Source: a beta proteobacterium AAP65 (GTDB lineage Bacteria; Pseudomonadota; Gammaproteobacteria; Burkholderiales; Burkholderiaceae_C). Taken from it: a DNA stretch of 38,893 nucleotides. Below the pieces are notes generated by a model that searched no databases, was not told the origin of the DNA, and saw only the letters and a list, made by a program, of their open reading frames with translations. The stretch spans positions 1 through 38,893 of the forward strand of contig LJHW01000041.1 of assembly GCA_001295865.1 (NCBI GenBank), given 5' to 3'. Made by a program: the position numbers and the translations under genes. This document shows, piece by piece, positions 19,340-27,934 of the stretch (position 1 is its first letter; each line of letters opens with the position of its first letter).

Positions 19340-20311
19340 TTGTCCAAACGACACTTTCTCGAGTTTGAGCAGCCCATCGCCGACCTGGAGTCGAAGATCG
19401 ACGAGCTGCGCTACGTGCACAACGAATCGGCCGTCGACATCAGCGACGAGATCGAACGCCTGGCGGCCAAGAGCCAGCAGCTCACGCGCGACATCTACAG
19501 CCAGCTCACGCCCTGGCAGGTGACGCAGATCGCGCGCCACCCGCAGCGGCCCTACACGCTGGACTACGTCAACGAGATCTTCACCGACTTCCAGGAACTG
19601 CACGGCGACCGCCACTACGCCGACGACCTCAGCATCGTCGGCGGGCTGGCGCGCTTCAACGGCCAGGCCTGCATGGTGCTGGGCCACCAGAAGGGCCGCG
19701 ACACGAAAGAGCGCACGCTGCGCAACTTCGGCATGAGCCGCCCCGAGGGCTACCGCAAGGCCTTGCGCTTGATGAAGCTGGCCGAGAAGTTCGGCATGCC
19801 GGTCTTCACCTTCGTCGACACGCCCGGTGCCTACCCCGGCATCGGCGCCGAAGAGCGCGGCCAGAGCGAGGCCATCGGCCGCAACATCTTCGAGATGGCG
19901 CAGCTGGAAGTGCCCATCATCAGCACCATCATCGGCGAAGGCGGCAGTGGCGGCGCGCTGGCCATCAGCGTGGCCGACCAGGTGCTGATGCTGCAGTTCA
20001 GCGTGTACTCGGTGATCTCGCCCGAGGGTTGCGCCTCCATCCTGTGGAAGACGGCCGAGCGCGCCTCCGAGGCCGCCGAGGCCCTGGGCATCACCGCGCA
20101 CCGCCTGAAGGCGCTGGGCGTCATCGACAAGATCGTCAACGAGCCCGTGGGCGGTGCCCACCGCGACGTGCCCTGGATGGCCGCGCAGCTCAAGCGCGCG
20201 CTGGCCGACGCCTTGCGCCACAGCGCCGACCTGAAGCCCGCCGCCCTGCTGCAGCAGCGTTACGAGCGCCTGCGCAGCTACGGCCGCTACACCGACACCA
20301 AAGAACGTTGA
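19340..20311 (+). CDS. accA: Acetyl-CoA carboxylase carboxyltransferase subunit alpha
   Basis: A 323-residue subunit that with AccD transfers CO2 from carboxybiotin to acetyl-CoA, the first step of fatty-acid synthesis. The N terminus reads [19 protein letters not shown], the AccA coiled-coil start, and the crotonase-like core has [18 protein letters not shown] and the oxyanion segment [11 protein letters not shown], then [15 protein letters not shown]. Length matches E. coli (319). The start is TTG 19340: GGAG lies 8 nt upstream, and no ATG is near. It begins one base after the glycosylase stop and its own stop overlaps the tilS start, so the run is one operon. No accD is in the window. Confidence 0.97.
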   Translation: MSKRHFLEFEQPIADLESKIDELRYVHNESAVDISDEIERLAAKSQQLTRDIYSQLTPWQVTQIARHPQRPYTLDYVNEIFTDFQELHGDRHYADDLSIVGGLARFNGQACMVLGHQKGRDTKERTLRNFGMSRPEGYRKALRLMKLAEKFGMPVFTFVDTPGAYPGIGAEERGQSEAIGRNIFEMAQLEVPIISTIIGEGGSGGALAISVADQVLMLQFSVYSVISPEGCASILWKTAERASEAAEALGITAHRLKALGVIDKIVNEPVGGAHRDVPWMAAQLKRALADALRHSADLKPAALLQQRYERLRSYGRYTDTKER

Positions 20312-21636
20312 ACACCGGCGGGGGGCCAGGCGGGCCCGGGCGGCGTTTGGCGGTGGCCGTCAGTGGCGGCCGCGATTCCACCGCGCTGTTGCACGCCACG
20401 CTGCGCGCGGCGCTGCCACTGGGCCTGCAGGTGTGGGCGCTGCACGTGCACCACGGGCTGCAGGCCGAGGCCGACGCCTGGGAGCGGCAGGTGCGGCAGC
20501 AGGCGCGGCGCTGGGGCGCGGCTTTTCTCAGCCGGCGGCTGGCCGGCGCACCCGAGGCGGGTGACAGCATCGAAGCCTGGGCCCGCCGCGAGCGCCACCG
20601 GGCGCTGGCCGACATGGCGGCGCAGGCGCAGTGTTCGCTGCTGCTGCTGGGCCACCACCGGCGCGACCAGGCCGAGACCTTCCTGCTGCAGGCCCTGCGC
20701 GGCGGCGGCCCGGCCGGCCTGGCGGCCATGCCGGTGCTCGCCCAGCGCCGCCAGCTGGCCTGGGCGCGCCCGTGGCTGCAGCAGCCGCGAGAGGCCGTGC
20801 AGGCCTACGTGCAGCGCCACCGCCTGCGCCACGTGGAAGACCCGAGCAACGCCGATGAACGCTACGCACGCAACCGCCTGCGCCGCCAGGTGTGGCCGGT
20901 GCTCAACGCCGCCTTCGACGACACCGAAACCACGCTGGTGCAGGCGGCCCGCCACGCCGCGCATGCCGCGGCGCTGGCCGACGAGGTGGCCGCCATCGAC
21001 CTGCCGCCGCTGTGCGAAGACGGCGCCCTGCTGCTGGCGCCCTGGGCCGCCTTGCCCCCGGCACGCCGGCGCAACGCCCTGCAGGCCTGGCTGACGGCCG
21101 CCTTGCCCGGCCGCTGGCCGCACACGCTGCTGGAGCGTCTGCTCGACGAACTGCCGGGCCGGCGCGGCGGCCAGTGGCCAGCGCCTGAGGCCGTGCTGCG
21201 CCTGTACCGCGGGCGCCTCAGCGCCGTGCTGGCGCCAGCAACGCCCGTGCAGGCGCCGGCGCTGGCGGCGCTGGATCTCTCCAGGCCGGGTTTTGTCGAA
21301 CTGCCCGGTTGGGGCGGGCGTTTCGAGGTGCTGGACAGCACACACGACGGCGTGCCCCCGGCGCTGCTGCAGGCCGTGCGCGTGGCGCCGCGCGCCGGCG
21401 GTGAACGTTTCCACCTCGCCGAGCGTGGCCTGGCGCGTTCGTTGAAGAAGCAGTACCAGGCCGCCGGCGTGCCCGCCTGGGCGCGCCAGGGCCCGCTGCT
21501 CTGGCTGGCCGACGGGCGCCTGCTCTACGCCCCTGGCCTGGGCATCGACGCGACGCTGCTGGCCGCGCGTGGCGAGCCGCAGCGCGCCTTGCGCTGGTGC
21601 CCCGAGGCGCCAGGGCCGCGTCAGCGCGGCAGCTAA
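20308..21636 (+). CDS. tilS: tRNA(Ile)-lysidine synthase
   Basis: A 442-residue enzyme that converts C34 of the CAU-anticodon tRNA-Ile to lysidine, letting it read AUA. The ATP pyrophosphatase P-loop is SGGRDS (residues 19-24), preceded by [32 protein letters not shown] and the [12 protein letters not shown] region follow in family order. The C-terminal third holds the tRNA-binding domains, with [19 protein letters not shown] near the end. The start is TTG 20308, overlapping the accA TGA in TTGA; upstream frame belongs to accA. The N terminus is Gly-rich and short compared with E. coli, but the P-loop position is normal. Essential in most bacteria. Confidence 0.93.
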   Translation: MNTGGGPGGPGRRLAVAVSGGRDSTALLHATLRAALPLGLQVWALHVHHGLQAEADAWERQVRQQARRWGAAFLSRRLAGAPEAGDSIEAWARRERHRALADMAAQAQCSLLLLGHHRRDQAETFLLQALRGGGPAGLAAMPVLAQRRQLAWARPWLQQPREAVQAYVQRHRLRHVEDPSNADERYARNRLRRQVWPVLNAAFDDTETTLVQAARHAAHAAALADEVAAIDLPPLCEDGALLLAPWAALPPARRRNALQAWLTAALPGRWPHTLLERLLDELPGRRGGQWPAPEAVLRLYRGRLSAVLAPATPVQAPALAALDLSRPGFVELPGWGGRFEVLDSTHDGVPPALLQAVRVAPRAGGERFHLAERGLARSLKKQYQAAGVPAWARQGPLLWLADGRLLYAPGLGIDATLLAARGEPQRALRWCPEAPGPRQRGS

Positions 21637-21730
21637 AATGCCGGGTTTTGTTGCGCGCGCAAGCCGCCTCTGAGGCGCAGCGGCAACCACACCGTCTCGA
21701 CACTCCCGCCGCGGCCTGCGGCAATCAGCG
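21637..21730 (+). promoter_or_regulatory. lysC upstream region with 12-bp palindrome
   Basis: Between tilS and lysC lies a perfect 12-bp palindrome TTGCGCGCGCAA (21651-21662), then a short stem CGCCT-CTG-AGGCG. A -10-like TAAAAT overlaps the tilS stop at 21634-21639, without a recognisable -35. The palindrome could be an operator, but palindromes of alternating G and C arise easily in such DNA. The ribosome site before lysC is weak. Confidence 0.3.
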
Positions 21731-23008
21731 ATGGCATTGATCGTTCACAAGTACGGCGGCACCTCCATGGGGTCGACCGAACGCATCCGCAGCGTGGCGC
21801 AACGCGTGGCGAAATGGGTGCGCGCCGGCCACCAGCTCGTGGTGGTGCCCTCGGCCATGTCTGGCGAGACCAACCGCCTGCTCGGCCTGGCCAAGGAGCT
21901 GGTGCCCGATGCCGCCATTGCCGGCACCGCCGAGGCACGCCGCGAGCTCGACGCCCTGGCCGCCACGGGCGAGCAGGTCAGCGTGGGCCTGCTGGCGCTG
22001 GCGCTGCAGGGCCAGGGCGTGCCGGCGGTCAGCTACGGCGGCTGGCAGGTGCCCATCAAGACCGATTCGGCCTTCACCAAGGCGCGCATCGAAAGTATCG
22101 ACGACACGCGCGTGCGCGCCGATCTGGCCGCGGGCAAGGTGGTCATCATCACCGGCTTCCAGGGCATCGATGGCGACGGCAACATCACCACGCTGGGCCG
22201 TGGCGGCAGCGACACCTCGGCCGTGGCCGTGGCCGCGGCGCTGAAGGCCGACGAGTGCCTGATCTACACCGATGTCGACGGTGTCTACACCACCGACCCG
22301 CGTGTGGTGCCCGAAGCGCGCCGCCTGTCCACGGTGAGCTTCGAAGAGATGCTCGAGATGGCCAGCCTGGGCAGCAAGGTGCTGCAGATCCGCAGCGTCG
22401 AGTTCGCCGGCAAGTACCGCGTGCCCACGCGCGTGCTCAGCAGCTTCACGCCCTGGGACATTCCGCTCGACGAAGAAGCCAAGTCGGGCACCCTGATCAC
22501 CTTTGAGGAAGACGAGAAGATGGAACAAGCCGTCGTGGCCGGCATCGCGTTCAACCGCGACGAAGCAAAGATCAGCGTCATCGGCGTGCCCGACAAGCCG
22601 GGCATCGCGTACCAGATCCTGGGCCCGGTGGCCGATGCCAACATCGACATCGACGTCATCATCCAGAACCTCTCGCACGATGGCCGCACCGATTTCAGCT
22701 TCACGGTGCACCGCAACGACTACGCACGCACGATGGCCGTGCTGGAGAACACCGTGCTGCCGGCCACTGGCGCAGCGCGCGTGCTGGGCGACGCAAAGAT
22801 CTGCAAGGTGAGCATCGTCGGCATCGGCATGCGCAGCCATGTGGGCGTGGCCAGCACGATGTTCCGCACGCTCTCGGAAGAGGGCATCAACATCCAGATG
22901 ATCACCACCAGTGAGATCAAGACCAGCGTCGTCATCGACGAGAAGTACATGGAGCTCGCGGTGCGCGCGCTGCACAAGGCTTTTGATCTCGACCAGCCCA
23001 CCGCCTGA
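21731..23008 (+). CDS. lysC: Aspartate kinase (monofunctional, ACT-regulated)
   Basis: A 425-residue aspartokinase, first step of the lysine, threonine and methionine pathway. The kinase domain starts [13 protein letters not shown], with the catalytic Lys7 and GGTS, and continues with [20 protein letters not shown] and the conserved [13 protein letters not shown]. From about residue 264 come two ACT domains ([15 protein letters not shown] and the later [18 protein letters not shown]), which bind lysine/threonine feedback inhibitors in this class. Length fits the 405-430 residue type found in betaproteobacteria. An in-frame ATG at 22520 (Met264), with GAGGAAG upstream, marks where the regulatory beta subunit begins in Corynebacterium and Bacillus homologues. 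Confidence 0.97.
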   Translation: MALIVHKYGGTSMGSTERIRSVAQRVAKWVRAGHQLVVVPSAMSGETNRLLGLAKELVPDAAIAGTAEARRELDALAATGEQVSVGLLALALQGQGVPAVSYGGWQVPIKTDSAFTKARIESIDDTRVRADLAAGKVVIITGFQGIDGDGNITTLGRGGSDTSAVAVAAALKADECLIYTDVDGVYTTDPRVVPEARRLSTVSFEEMLEMASLGSKVLQIRSVEFAGKYRVPTRVLSSFTPWDIPLDEEAKSGTLITFEEDEKMEQAVVAGIAFNRDEAKISVIGVPDKPGIAYQILGPVADANIDIDVIIQNLSHDGRTDFSFTVHRNDYARTMAVLENTVLPATGAARVLGDAKICKVSIVGIGMRSHVGVASTMFRTLSEEGINIQMITTSEIKTSVVIDEKYMELAVRALHKAFDLDQPTA

Positions 23009-23017
23009 GTGCAAAAG

Positions 23018-23046
23018 TTCGGCCTGTCTGCGAGGGACGGGCCGAA
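23018..23046 (+). terminator. Strong hairpin after lysC (no T-tract)
   Basis: Starting 10 nt after the lysC stop, TTCGGCCTGTC pairs with GACGGGCCGAA over 11 positions with a single G-U wobble around a 7-nt loop. No T run follows on the plus strand, so it may be a weak terminator, a 3'-end stabiliser of lysC mRNA, or a processing hairpin ahead of the tRNA. A -10-like TAGAAT follows at 23055-23060, about 15 nt before the tRNA. Confidence 0.5.
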
Positions 23047-23074
23047 GTTCAGGCTAGAATGCGAATCCTTCGCT

Positions 23075-23167
23075 GGAGTCGTGACCGAGTGGCCGAAGGT
23101 GCTCCCCTGCTAAGGGAGTATGTGGGCAAAACCTGCATCGAGGGTTCGAATCCCTCCGACTCCGCCA
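23075..23167 (+). tRNA. tRNA-Ser (anticodon GCU)
   Basis: The acceptor stem GGAGTCG pairs with CGACTCC, the discriminator is G at 23164, and CCA is encoded (23165-23167). The D arm has TGACCGAGTGGCCGAAGGT, the anticodon stem is CTCCC/GGGAG around a loop with GCT, and a long variable arm (about TATGTGGGCAAAACCTGCAT) identifies a class II serine tRNA. The T arm reads GAGGGTTCGAATCCCTC. It reads AGC/AGU codons. Confidence 0.97.
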
Positions 23168-23213
23168 AGCCCCCTGCAGCCGTCGTGTCGCACGCCGACA
23201 TGACCCGCACCTG

Positions 23214-23244
23214 AAACCCCGCTCACGCGGGGTTTCTTGTTTTC
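23214..23244 (+). terminator. Intrinsic terminator after tRNA-Ser
   Basis: A perfect 9-bp stem AAACCCCGC / GCGGGGTTT with tetraloop TCAC, followed by CTTGTTTTC, 46 nt after the tRNA. It also lies just past the stop of the minus-strand receptor gene, where its U-rich arm could give some termination in that direction. Confidence 0.85.
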
Positions 23245-23252
23245 AGGCCCCG

Positions 23253-24275
23253 TCAAAAGAGTTCGATGCGCGGGCCGTTCGCGGTGGCCAGCTGCAGATT
23301 GGGCTCGGCACTCGCGCGCGCGGGAGACTCCGCTTCGGTAGCAACCTTGCCGGGCTGCAACGCCAGGGCGTGAGCTACGCGCTGCGAGTGCATCACGTAG
23401 TTCGCGGTCCAGCGGCTGAGCAGTTCTTCCAGCAGCAACGGCGGTGGCGGGGCGCTGCCGTCGATGAGCCGGTAGACCTGCGCGAAGTGATCCGACAGGC
23501 TGCTGAGCGCGTCGTTGATCTGCTCCAGCAACTGCCGGTTGATGTCCTGGAACTGCATGTCGCCCAGGGTGTCGATGATGTCCAGCGTCACCACCTCCAT
23601 GCCGGCGTTCATGTGGCCGGAGAGCTGGTCGAGGTAGGGTACGACGTCGCTCAGGGTGCTGCTCATCACCTGGATGTGCTGCGCGATCTCGCCCAGCTGC
23701 ACGGCGGCACTGTGCTCGCCATGCGCGCTGGCCGCGGCCATTTCGGCGTCGATGGCGGCCGCGGCCGAGCCGATGCCGGTGGTGATCTGCCGCGCAGCTT
23801 CCGAGGTCTCCACCGACAGCCGCCGCACCTCGGCCGCCACCACCTTGAAGCCGGCCCCCTCCGGGCCCGCGCGGGCGGCTTCGATCGAGGCATTGATGGC
23901 CAGCAGGTTGGTGTGGCGCGCGATGTCGGCGATCAGATTGGCCAGCGGCATCAGCTGGCGCACCTGCTCGGCCACCGCGCCCACGCGCTCCAGGTTGCTG
24001 CGCTGCCGCTCCTCGGCGCTCAGCTGGTGCTCGGCCAGGGTGGCCACGGCGCGGCCATGTTCACCGGCGCGCGAGAGCGAGTCCGACGACAAGGCCTGCG
24101 AACGACGCACCGCCTCCACGATGCGCTCGCGCAGGTCGCGGGCGTTGCCGTGCACGCGGTTGAGCCGCTGCATCATGGACATCACCGCCGTCTCGCTGGT
24201 CTGGATGGTGGCGCCCACCTGCTGCTTCAGCACGCCGAAGGCCTGCTGCAGCGTGAGGATGTCGTGTGCTATCAC
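23253..24275 (-). CDS. Methyl-accepting chemotaxis-type signalling protein without membrane anchor in frame
   Basis: From GTG 24275 this is 340 residues of mostly coiled coil. The receptor hairpin tip is clear: [20 protein letters not shown], then [20 protein letters not shown], which contacts CheA and CheW in known receptors. The arms on either side are Ala/Glu/Gln-rich helices. A conserved segment [14 protein letters not shown] follows, then a short tail ending PRIELF. There is no sensory domain. The GTG overlaps the stop of an upstream 67-codon frame encoding a membrane helix (GTGA, 24272-24275), so the two may be one receptor split by a frameshift or a truly coupled pair; an ATG start is absent. 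It is the last gene of the chemosensory operon. Confidence 0.8.
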   Translation of the reverse strand: MIAHDILTLQQAFGVLKQQVGATIQTSETAVMSMMQRLNRVHGNARDLRERIVEAVRRSQALSSDSLSRAGEHGRAVATLAEHQLSAEERQRSNLERVGAVAEQVRQLMPLANLIADIARHTNLLAINASIEAARAGPEGAGFKVVAAEVRRLSVETSEAARQITTGIGSAAAAIDAEMAAASAHGEHSAAVQLGEIAQHIQVMSSTLSDVVPYLDQLSGHMNAGMEVVTLDIIDTLGDMQFQDINRQLLEQINDALSSLSDHFAQVYRLIDGSAPPPPLLLEELLSRWTANYVMHSQRVAHALALQPGKVATEAESPARASAEPNLQLATANGPRIELF

Positions 24276-24475
24276 CTGCGCGCCAGCGTGGCCGGGGCCT
24301 CCCAAGGCAGAGCCTGCGTCGCCAGGCCGCAGGCGAGCAGGACCGTGCCCAGCGCAACGGCCACCCAGATGACCAGGCCGTCGACGCCGGGTCTCGCCTT
24401 TGCAGGCATGGGCTGGTGAGCCACCGTGTTGGCGGCGGCGGTGTCGTCCAGAGGAGGGGTGTCGGGGCGGTCCAT
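24272..24475 (-). CDS. Small one-helix membrane protein upstream of receptor-like gene
   Basis: A 67-residue frame: about 33 polar residues rich in Pro, Asp and Ala, then a membrane helix of the form [20 protein letters not shown], then a short positively charged tail ending in Arg-Arg. It resembles the N-terminal anchor of a receptor rather than a stand-alone protein. Its TGA overlaps the GTG of the next frame by 4 nt, and its ATG lies 4 nt after the preceding CheY stop. Two readings fit: a genuine small anchor protein translated with its partner, or the 5' part of a single receptor gene disrupted by a one-base change near 24272-24290. Confidence 0.6.
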   Translation of the reverse strand: MDRPDTPPLDDTAAANTVAHQPMPAKARPGVDGLVIWVAVALGTVLLACGLATQALPWEAPATLARR

Positions 24476-24479
24476 GGCG

Positions 24480-24845
24480 TCAGGCCCCGGGCAGAACCTG
24501 CCGGATCACCTTCACGAGATCGGCACCGCCCACGGGCTTGACGAGCCAGCCCGTAGCGCCGCTCTGCTTGGCCTCGTCGCGGCGGGCCTGCTGGCTTTCG
24601 GTGGTGAGCGCCAGGATGGGCGTGAAGCGCAGCAGCTTGCGCGCCTCCTTGATCAGGCCGATGCCGTCCATGCGCGGCATGTTGATGTCCGTGATGATCA
24701 GGTCGGGCCGCAGGCCGCCCTTGATCTTCGTCAGGGCCGCTTCGCCATCGGTGGCGGTCTCGACCTGGAAGCCGCTGATCTCCAGCGTGCCCTTCAGGCT
24801 CATCAACATGGTGGCCGAATCGTCGACCAGGAATACGGATTTCAT
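24480..24845 (-). CDS. CheY-like single-domain response regulator (second copy)
   Basis: A 121-residue receiver domain with no output domain. The acidic pocket is Asp8-Asp9 in FLVDDSAT, the phospho-acceptor Asp53 lies in IITDINMPRMDG, the switch Thr in LALTTESQ, and the conserved Lys in GWLVKPV. Phosphorylated by CheA, such proteins act on a motor or other effector or serve as phosphate sinks. It is distinct from the other CheY of the operon, being shorter and with different surface residues. The ATG at 24845 is set by the first strand MKSVFLVDD. It lies between the small unknown gene (52-nt gap) and the membrane peptide gene (4-nt gap). Confidence 0.93.
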   Translation of the reverse strand: MKSVFLVDDSATMLMSLKGTLEISGFQVETATDGEAALTKIKGGLRPDLIITDINMPRMDGIGLIKEARKLLRFTPILALTTESQQARRDEAKQSGATGWLVKPVGGADLVKVIRQVLPGA

Positions 24846-24897
24846 CTCGGTGTCTCCGGGGGGCGGGGGCGGTGGCTGGGGGGCCGTGGCCCAGGTT

Positions 24898-25137
24898 TCA
24901 GGCTGGCGCGGCAGCCGGCGCCAGCGCCAGGCTCAGCCAGGGGTCGGCGGGCGGTGCGGCCAGTCGCGGGCGCAGCGCCAGCAGCACTTGCAGCACCGCG
25001 GCGTGCACGCTCTCGCAGCGCCCCAGGTGCACCGCCGGGCGGCGCTGCGCCGCCATCCAGACGGCCAAGCCTTCGGCCTCGTCCACGCTCACATGGCCTT
25101 CCAGCGCAGCGTGTTTCTTCAGGTAGCGGATGCCCAT
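24898..25137 (-). CDS. Small protein of unknown function downstream of cheA (STAS-like pattern)
   Basis: A 79-residue protein with no clear assignment. It reads like a reduced STAS fold: an initial strand-turn LEGHVSVDEAEGLAVWM, a strand in PAVHLGRCESVHAAVLQVLL, and an Ala/Pro-rich tail. STAS domains are phosphorylatable or protein-binding modules, but the usual Asp-Ser-Ser motif is not visible. ATG 25137 is preferred because AAGGAG lies 8 nt upstream, and it overlaps the cheA stop by one base (TGATG); an adjacent GTG at 25140 would add one residue. Its position directly after cheA in an overlapping arrangement argues for a role in this chemosensory pathway. Confidence 0.7.
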   Translation of the reverse strand: MGIRYLKKHAALEGHVSVDEAEGLAVWMAAQRRPAVHLGRCESVHAAVLQVLLALRPRLAAPPADPWLSLALAPAAAPA

Positions 25138-27503
25138 CACGCAAGCTCCTTCGGGTTCAGGATCATCAGCACGCTGCCGTCGCCCATCAGCGCCGTGCCG
25201 GCAAAGCCCACCAGGCCGGCCAGCACGCCTTCCAGGGGCTTCAGGATGATGTCGCTCGTGCCGTGGAAGTCGTCCACCAGCAGGCCGACGGTCTCGCCGC
25301 CCAGCCGCACCACGAGCACGGCGTGCTCGCCGTCAGTGTTCAGGCGTGGGGGCTGGCCGAGCTCGAGCAGTTCCGCCAGCGCCTGCAGCGGCACGACGCG
25401 GCCGCGCAGCACCACGGTCTGTGCGCGCTTGAAGCGGTGGATGTCCTCGGCCGGCACCCGCACGGTCTCGACGATCAGGTCCATGGGCACGCCGAAGCGG
25501 CGGCCCGCGCACTCGATCATCATCACGTTGGTCACCGCCATCGACAGCGGCAGCGTCAGCCGGATGCGCGTGCCCTGGCCGCGTTGCGAGCGCAGTTCCA
25601 CGCTGCCGTTGATGCGTTCCACCGCCGAGCGCACCACGTCCATGCCGACGCCACGGCCCGACAGGTCGCTGATCGCGTCGGCGGTGCTGAAGCCCGGCAG
25701 GAAGACGAGTTGCACGGCCTCGTGCTCGGTCAAAGCCCCGGCGCGGTCGGCCGGGATGAGGCCACGTTCCACGGCCTTGGCGCGCACACGCTCGGTGTCG
25801 ATGCCGGCGCCGTCGTCGCTGATGTCGATGATGACGCGGTCGCCTTCCTGGCAGGCCGTCACGCGCAGCGTGCCCATCGCCGGCTTGCCGGCGGCCAGGC
25901 GCGCGGCCGGTGCTTCGATGCCGTGGTCGAGGCTGTTGCGCAGGATGTGGATCAGCGGGTCGGCCAGGCTCTCGATGACGTTCTTGTCGGCCTCGGTGTC
26001 CTCGCCCTCGATGACGAGCTGCACCTCCTTGCCCAGCTTCTTGCTGATGTCGCGCACCAGGCGCACGAAGCGCTGGAAGACCGTGCCCACAGGCAGCATG
26101 CGCACCTGCATGATGGCGTGCTGCATGTCCTCGGCGATGCGGTTGATCACCGAGTACTGCGTCTTGATCTCGCGGGCCAGCTCGCGCTGCTGGAACACCT
26201 CCTCGGCGCGCAAGGCCAGGTAGGGCAGAGCGTTCTTGGCCACGACCATCTCGCCGATGAGATCCATCAGCCGGTCGATCTTGTCCTGCGAGACCTTCAG
26301 CACGCGCTGGCTGGCATGCGCTTCGTCGTTGCCGCCCCCCGGCGTTCCTGGGCGGCGGGCGTCGAAGGGCGTCAGGCCCGAGGGGGCGGTGCCCGGCGGC
26401 AGTGCCACCGGCGCCTCCACACGGCGGCCTTCGGCCCAGGCCAGCAGCGCCTGGGCGTTGGGCGCCGCGGCTTGCAAGGCCTGCTGCGCAGCAGCGTCGA
26501 GCGGGGGCTGCATCACACGGGCCAGGCGCAGCATGGCCTCGCGCACGGCGGCCACCGTGCCGGGGCCGATGGCGGGCCGCGCCAGCAGCGTGCACTGGTC
26601 CTGCCACAGGCGCTGCAGGCGCTGCTGCATCACGGCGGCGGCGCCGGTGCCATCGTCAACGTTCTCGGTGGTGCCGGCCGCGCCAGGCACCGCCCCCGTG
26701 CCTGCCGCGGCGGCCGGCGCGGCGGCGAAGGCATGCATCTCCACCTGCTCGGGCACGTAGCGGAAGTGTTCCTCCACGTAGGCCTGCGGGGCGTCGCTCA
26801 CCACCAGCAGTTCCAGGTTGCAGGCGTAGCAGTCGAAGGCCTCCGCCGCCGGCCACGGGGCCTGGGCGCCCACGGCCAGGTGCTGCAGGCCGGGTGTCTG
26901 GCGCGCGAGGTGCCAGGGGTCCTCGCCTTTGAAGAAGCACTGCGGCTCGGGCCGGTAACGCAGCGCCACCACGCCGGGCCGCTGCCAGGCCGCTGGCACG
27001 GCGGCGCACCAGGCCGGCACGGGCACGGCTGCTGGCGCGGCAGGCGCCGGCGCTGATGCCGGGGCCGCGGGCGGATTGGCACCCGGGGTGGCCGCTGCAG
27101 GCGCAGCCGCCGCGGGGTTCAGATGTACGCGCAAGGCATCGGCCAGCGAACGCGAACGCGCGTCCGCGCTGTCGGGCAGGCGGCCGCTCTCGGCGATGGC
27201 GTCCACCAGCTCGGCGGTGTAGTCCATCGCGGCCAGCAGCGCGTCGGCGATGCCGGGGCTGTAGGGCAGGGTGCCGTTGCGCACGCGGTCGAGCACGTCT
27301 TCGCCGGCATGCACCACGCGCTCCAGGGCCTTGAACTCGAAGAGCCCGCAGTTGCCCTTGAGCGTGTGCACCTGGCGGAAGAGATCGTTGAGCATCTCCG
27401 TGTCGCCGGGCGTGCGCTCGACATCGAGCAGGCGCTTGCCGATCTGCTCCAGGCACTCGCGTGCCTCGACGATGAACTGGTCGAGAAGCTCGGAGGTGTT
27501 CAT
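25137..27503 (-). CDS. cheA: Chemotaxis-type histidine kinase CheA
   Basis: A 788-residue cytoplasmic kinase. Domains in order: Hpt domain with phospho-accepting His46 in VHTLKGNCGLF; an Ala/Pro linker (about 128-165); a P2-like domain (about 175-260) with ALRYRPEPQCFFKGEDPWHL; a helical insert (290-380); the dimerisation helices from about 400 (SQRVLKVSQDKIDRLMDLIGEM); the ATPase domain with N box ILRNSLDHGIE, DISDDGAGID and GRGVGMDVVRSAVERINGS; and a C-terminal CheW-like domain from about 650. No receiver is fused at the end. The P2-like domain is the large type seen in some proteobacterial CheA proteins rather than the E. coli form. ATG 27503 overlaps the cheY stop (ATGA). Confidence 0.95.
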   Translation of the reverse strand: MNTSELLDQFIVEARECLEQIGKRLLDVERTPGDTEMLNDLFRQVHTLKGNCGLFEFKALERVVHAGEDVLDRVRNGTLPYSPGIADALLAAMDYTAELVDAIAESGRLPDSADARSRSLADALRVHLNPAAAAPAAATPGANPPAAPASAPAPAAPAAVPVPAWCAAVPAAWQRPGVVALRYRPEPQCFFKGEDPWHLARQTPGLQHLAVGAQAPWPAAEAFDCYACNLELLVVSDAPQAYVEEHFRYVPEQVEMHAFAAAPAAAAGTGAVPGAAGTTENVDDGTGAAAVMQQRLQRLWQDQCTLLARPAIGPGTVAAVREAMLRLARVMQPPLDAAAQQALQAAAPNAQALLAWAEGRRVEAPVALPPGTAPSGLTPFDARRPGTPGGGNDEAHASQRVLKVSQDKIDRLMDLIGEMVVAKNALPYLALRAEEVFQQRELAREIKTQYSVINRIAEDMQHAIMQVRMLPVGTVFQRFVRLVRDISKKLGKEVQLVIEGEDTEADKNVIESLADPLIHILRNSLDHGIEAPAARLAAGKPAMGTLRVTACQEGDRVIIDISDDGAGIDTERVRAKAVERGLIPADRAGALTEHEAVQLVFLPGFSTADAISDLSGRGVGMDVVRSAVERINGSVELRSQRGQGTRIRLTLPLSMAVTNVMMIECAGRRFGVPMDLIVETVRVPAEDIHRFKRAQTVVLRGRVVPLQALAELLELGQPPRLNTDGEHAVLVVRLGGETVGLLVDDFHGTSDIILKPLEGVLAGLVGFAGTALMGDGSVLMILNPKELA

Positions 27504-27934
27504 GCGCGGCTCCCGGCGTGGATGGTCTGTGCCGCTTTCCCGGCGGCGGCGGTGTCTCCCAGCAGCAGGGCCGCCGTCAGCACCAGTTCGGCGGGCTTGG
27601 CCGGCTTGACGAGGTAGGCATTCGCGCCGGCGTCCTGCGCCGCAGTGGCGTCTTGCGCGCCGGCCTCGGTGGAGACCATCAGCACCGGCACCTGCGGCAC
27701 ATTGCTGGCGCGGCGGAGTTCGCGCACGAAGGTGTAGCCGTCCATCTTGGGCATGTTGATGTCCACGACGTAGAGGTCGAAGGCCTCGCCCGCGGGCTGG
27801 CGCAGCACCTTCTCCAGCGCCTCCACGCCGTTGACCGCTTCGTCGATCTGCCAGCCGGCGTCGCCCAGCATCTTGCGGTGGTACATGCGCACGGTGGCGG
27901 CGTCGTCGATGACGAGAATGCGGGCGGCGCTCAT
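27500..27934 (-). CDS. cheY: CheY-like response regulator (first copy)
   Basis: A 144-residue receiver domain directly upstream of cheA. Asp10-Asp11 in VIDDAAT form the metal pocket, Asp58 in VVDINMPKMDG accepts phosphate, VSTE supplies the switch position (Ser in place of Thr neighbours), and YLVKPAKP the conserved Lys. About 20 extra residues at the C terminus follow the last helix. Both ends overlap neighbours by 4 nt (ATGA with cheA at 27500-27503 and with cheR at 27931-27934), so it is tightly coupled to kinase and methyltransferase synthesis. Which of the two CheY proteins carries the output cannot be told from sequence. Confidence 0.92.
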   Translation of the reverse strand: MSAARILVIDDAATVRMYHRKMLGDAGWQIDEAVNGVEALEKVLRQPAGEAFDLYVVDINMPKMDGYTFVRELRRASNVPQVPVLMVSTEAGAQDATAAQDAGANAYLVKPAKPAELVLTAALLLGDTAAAGKAAQTIHAGSRA

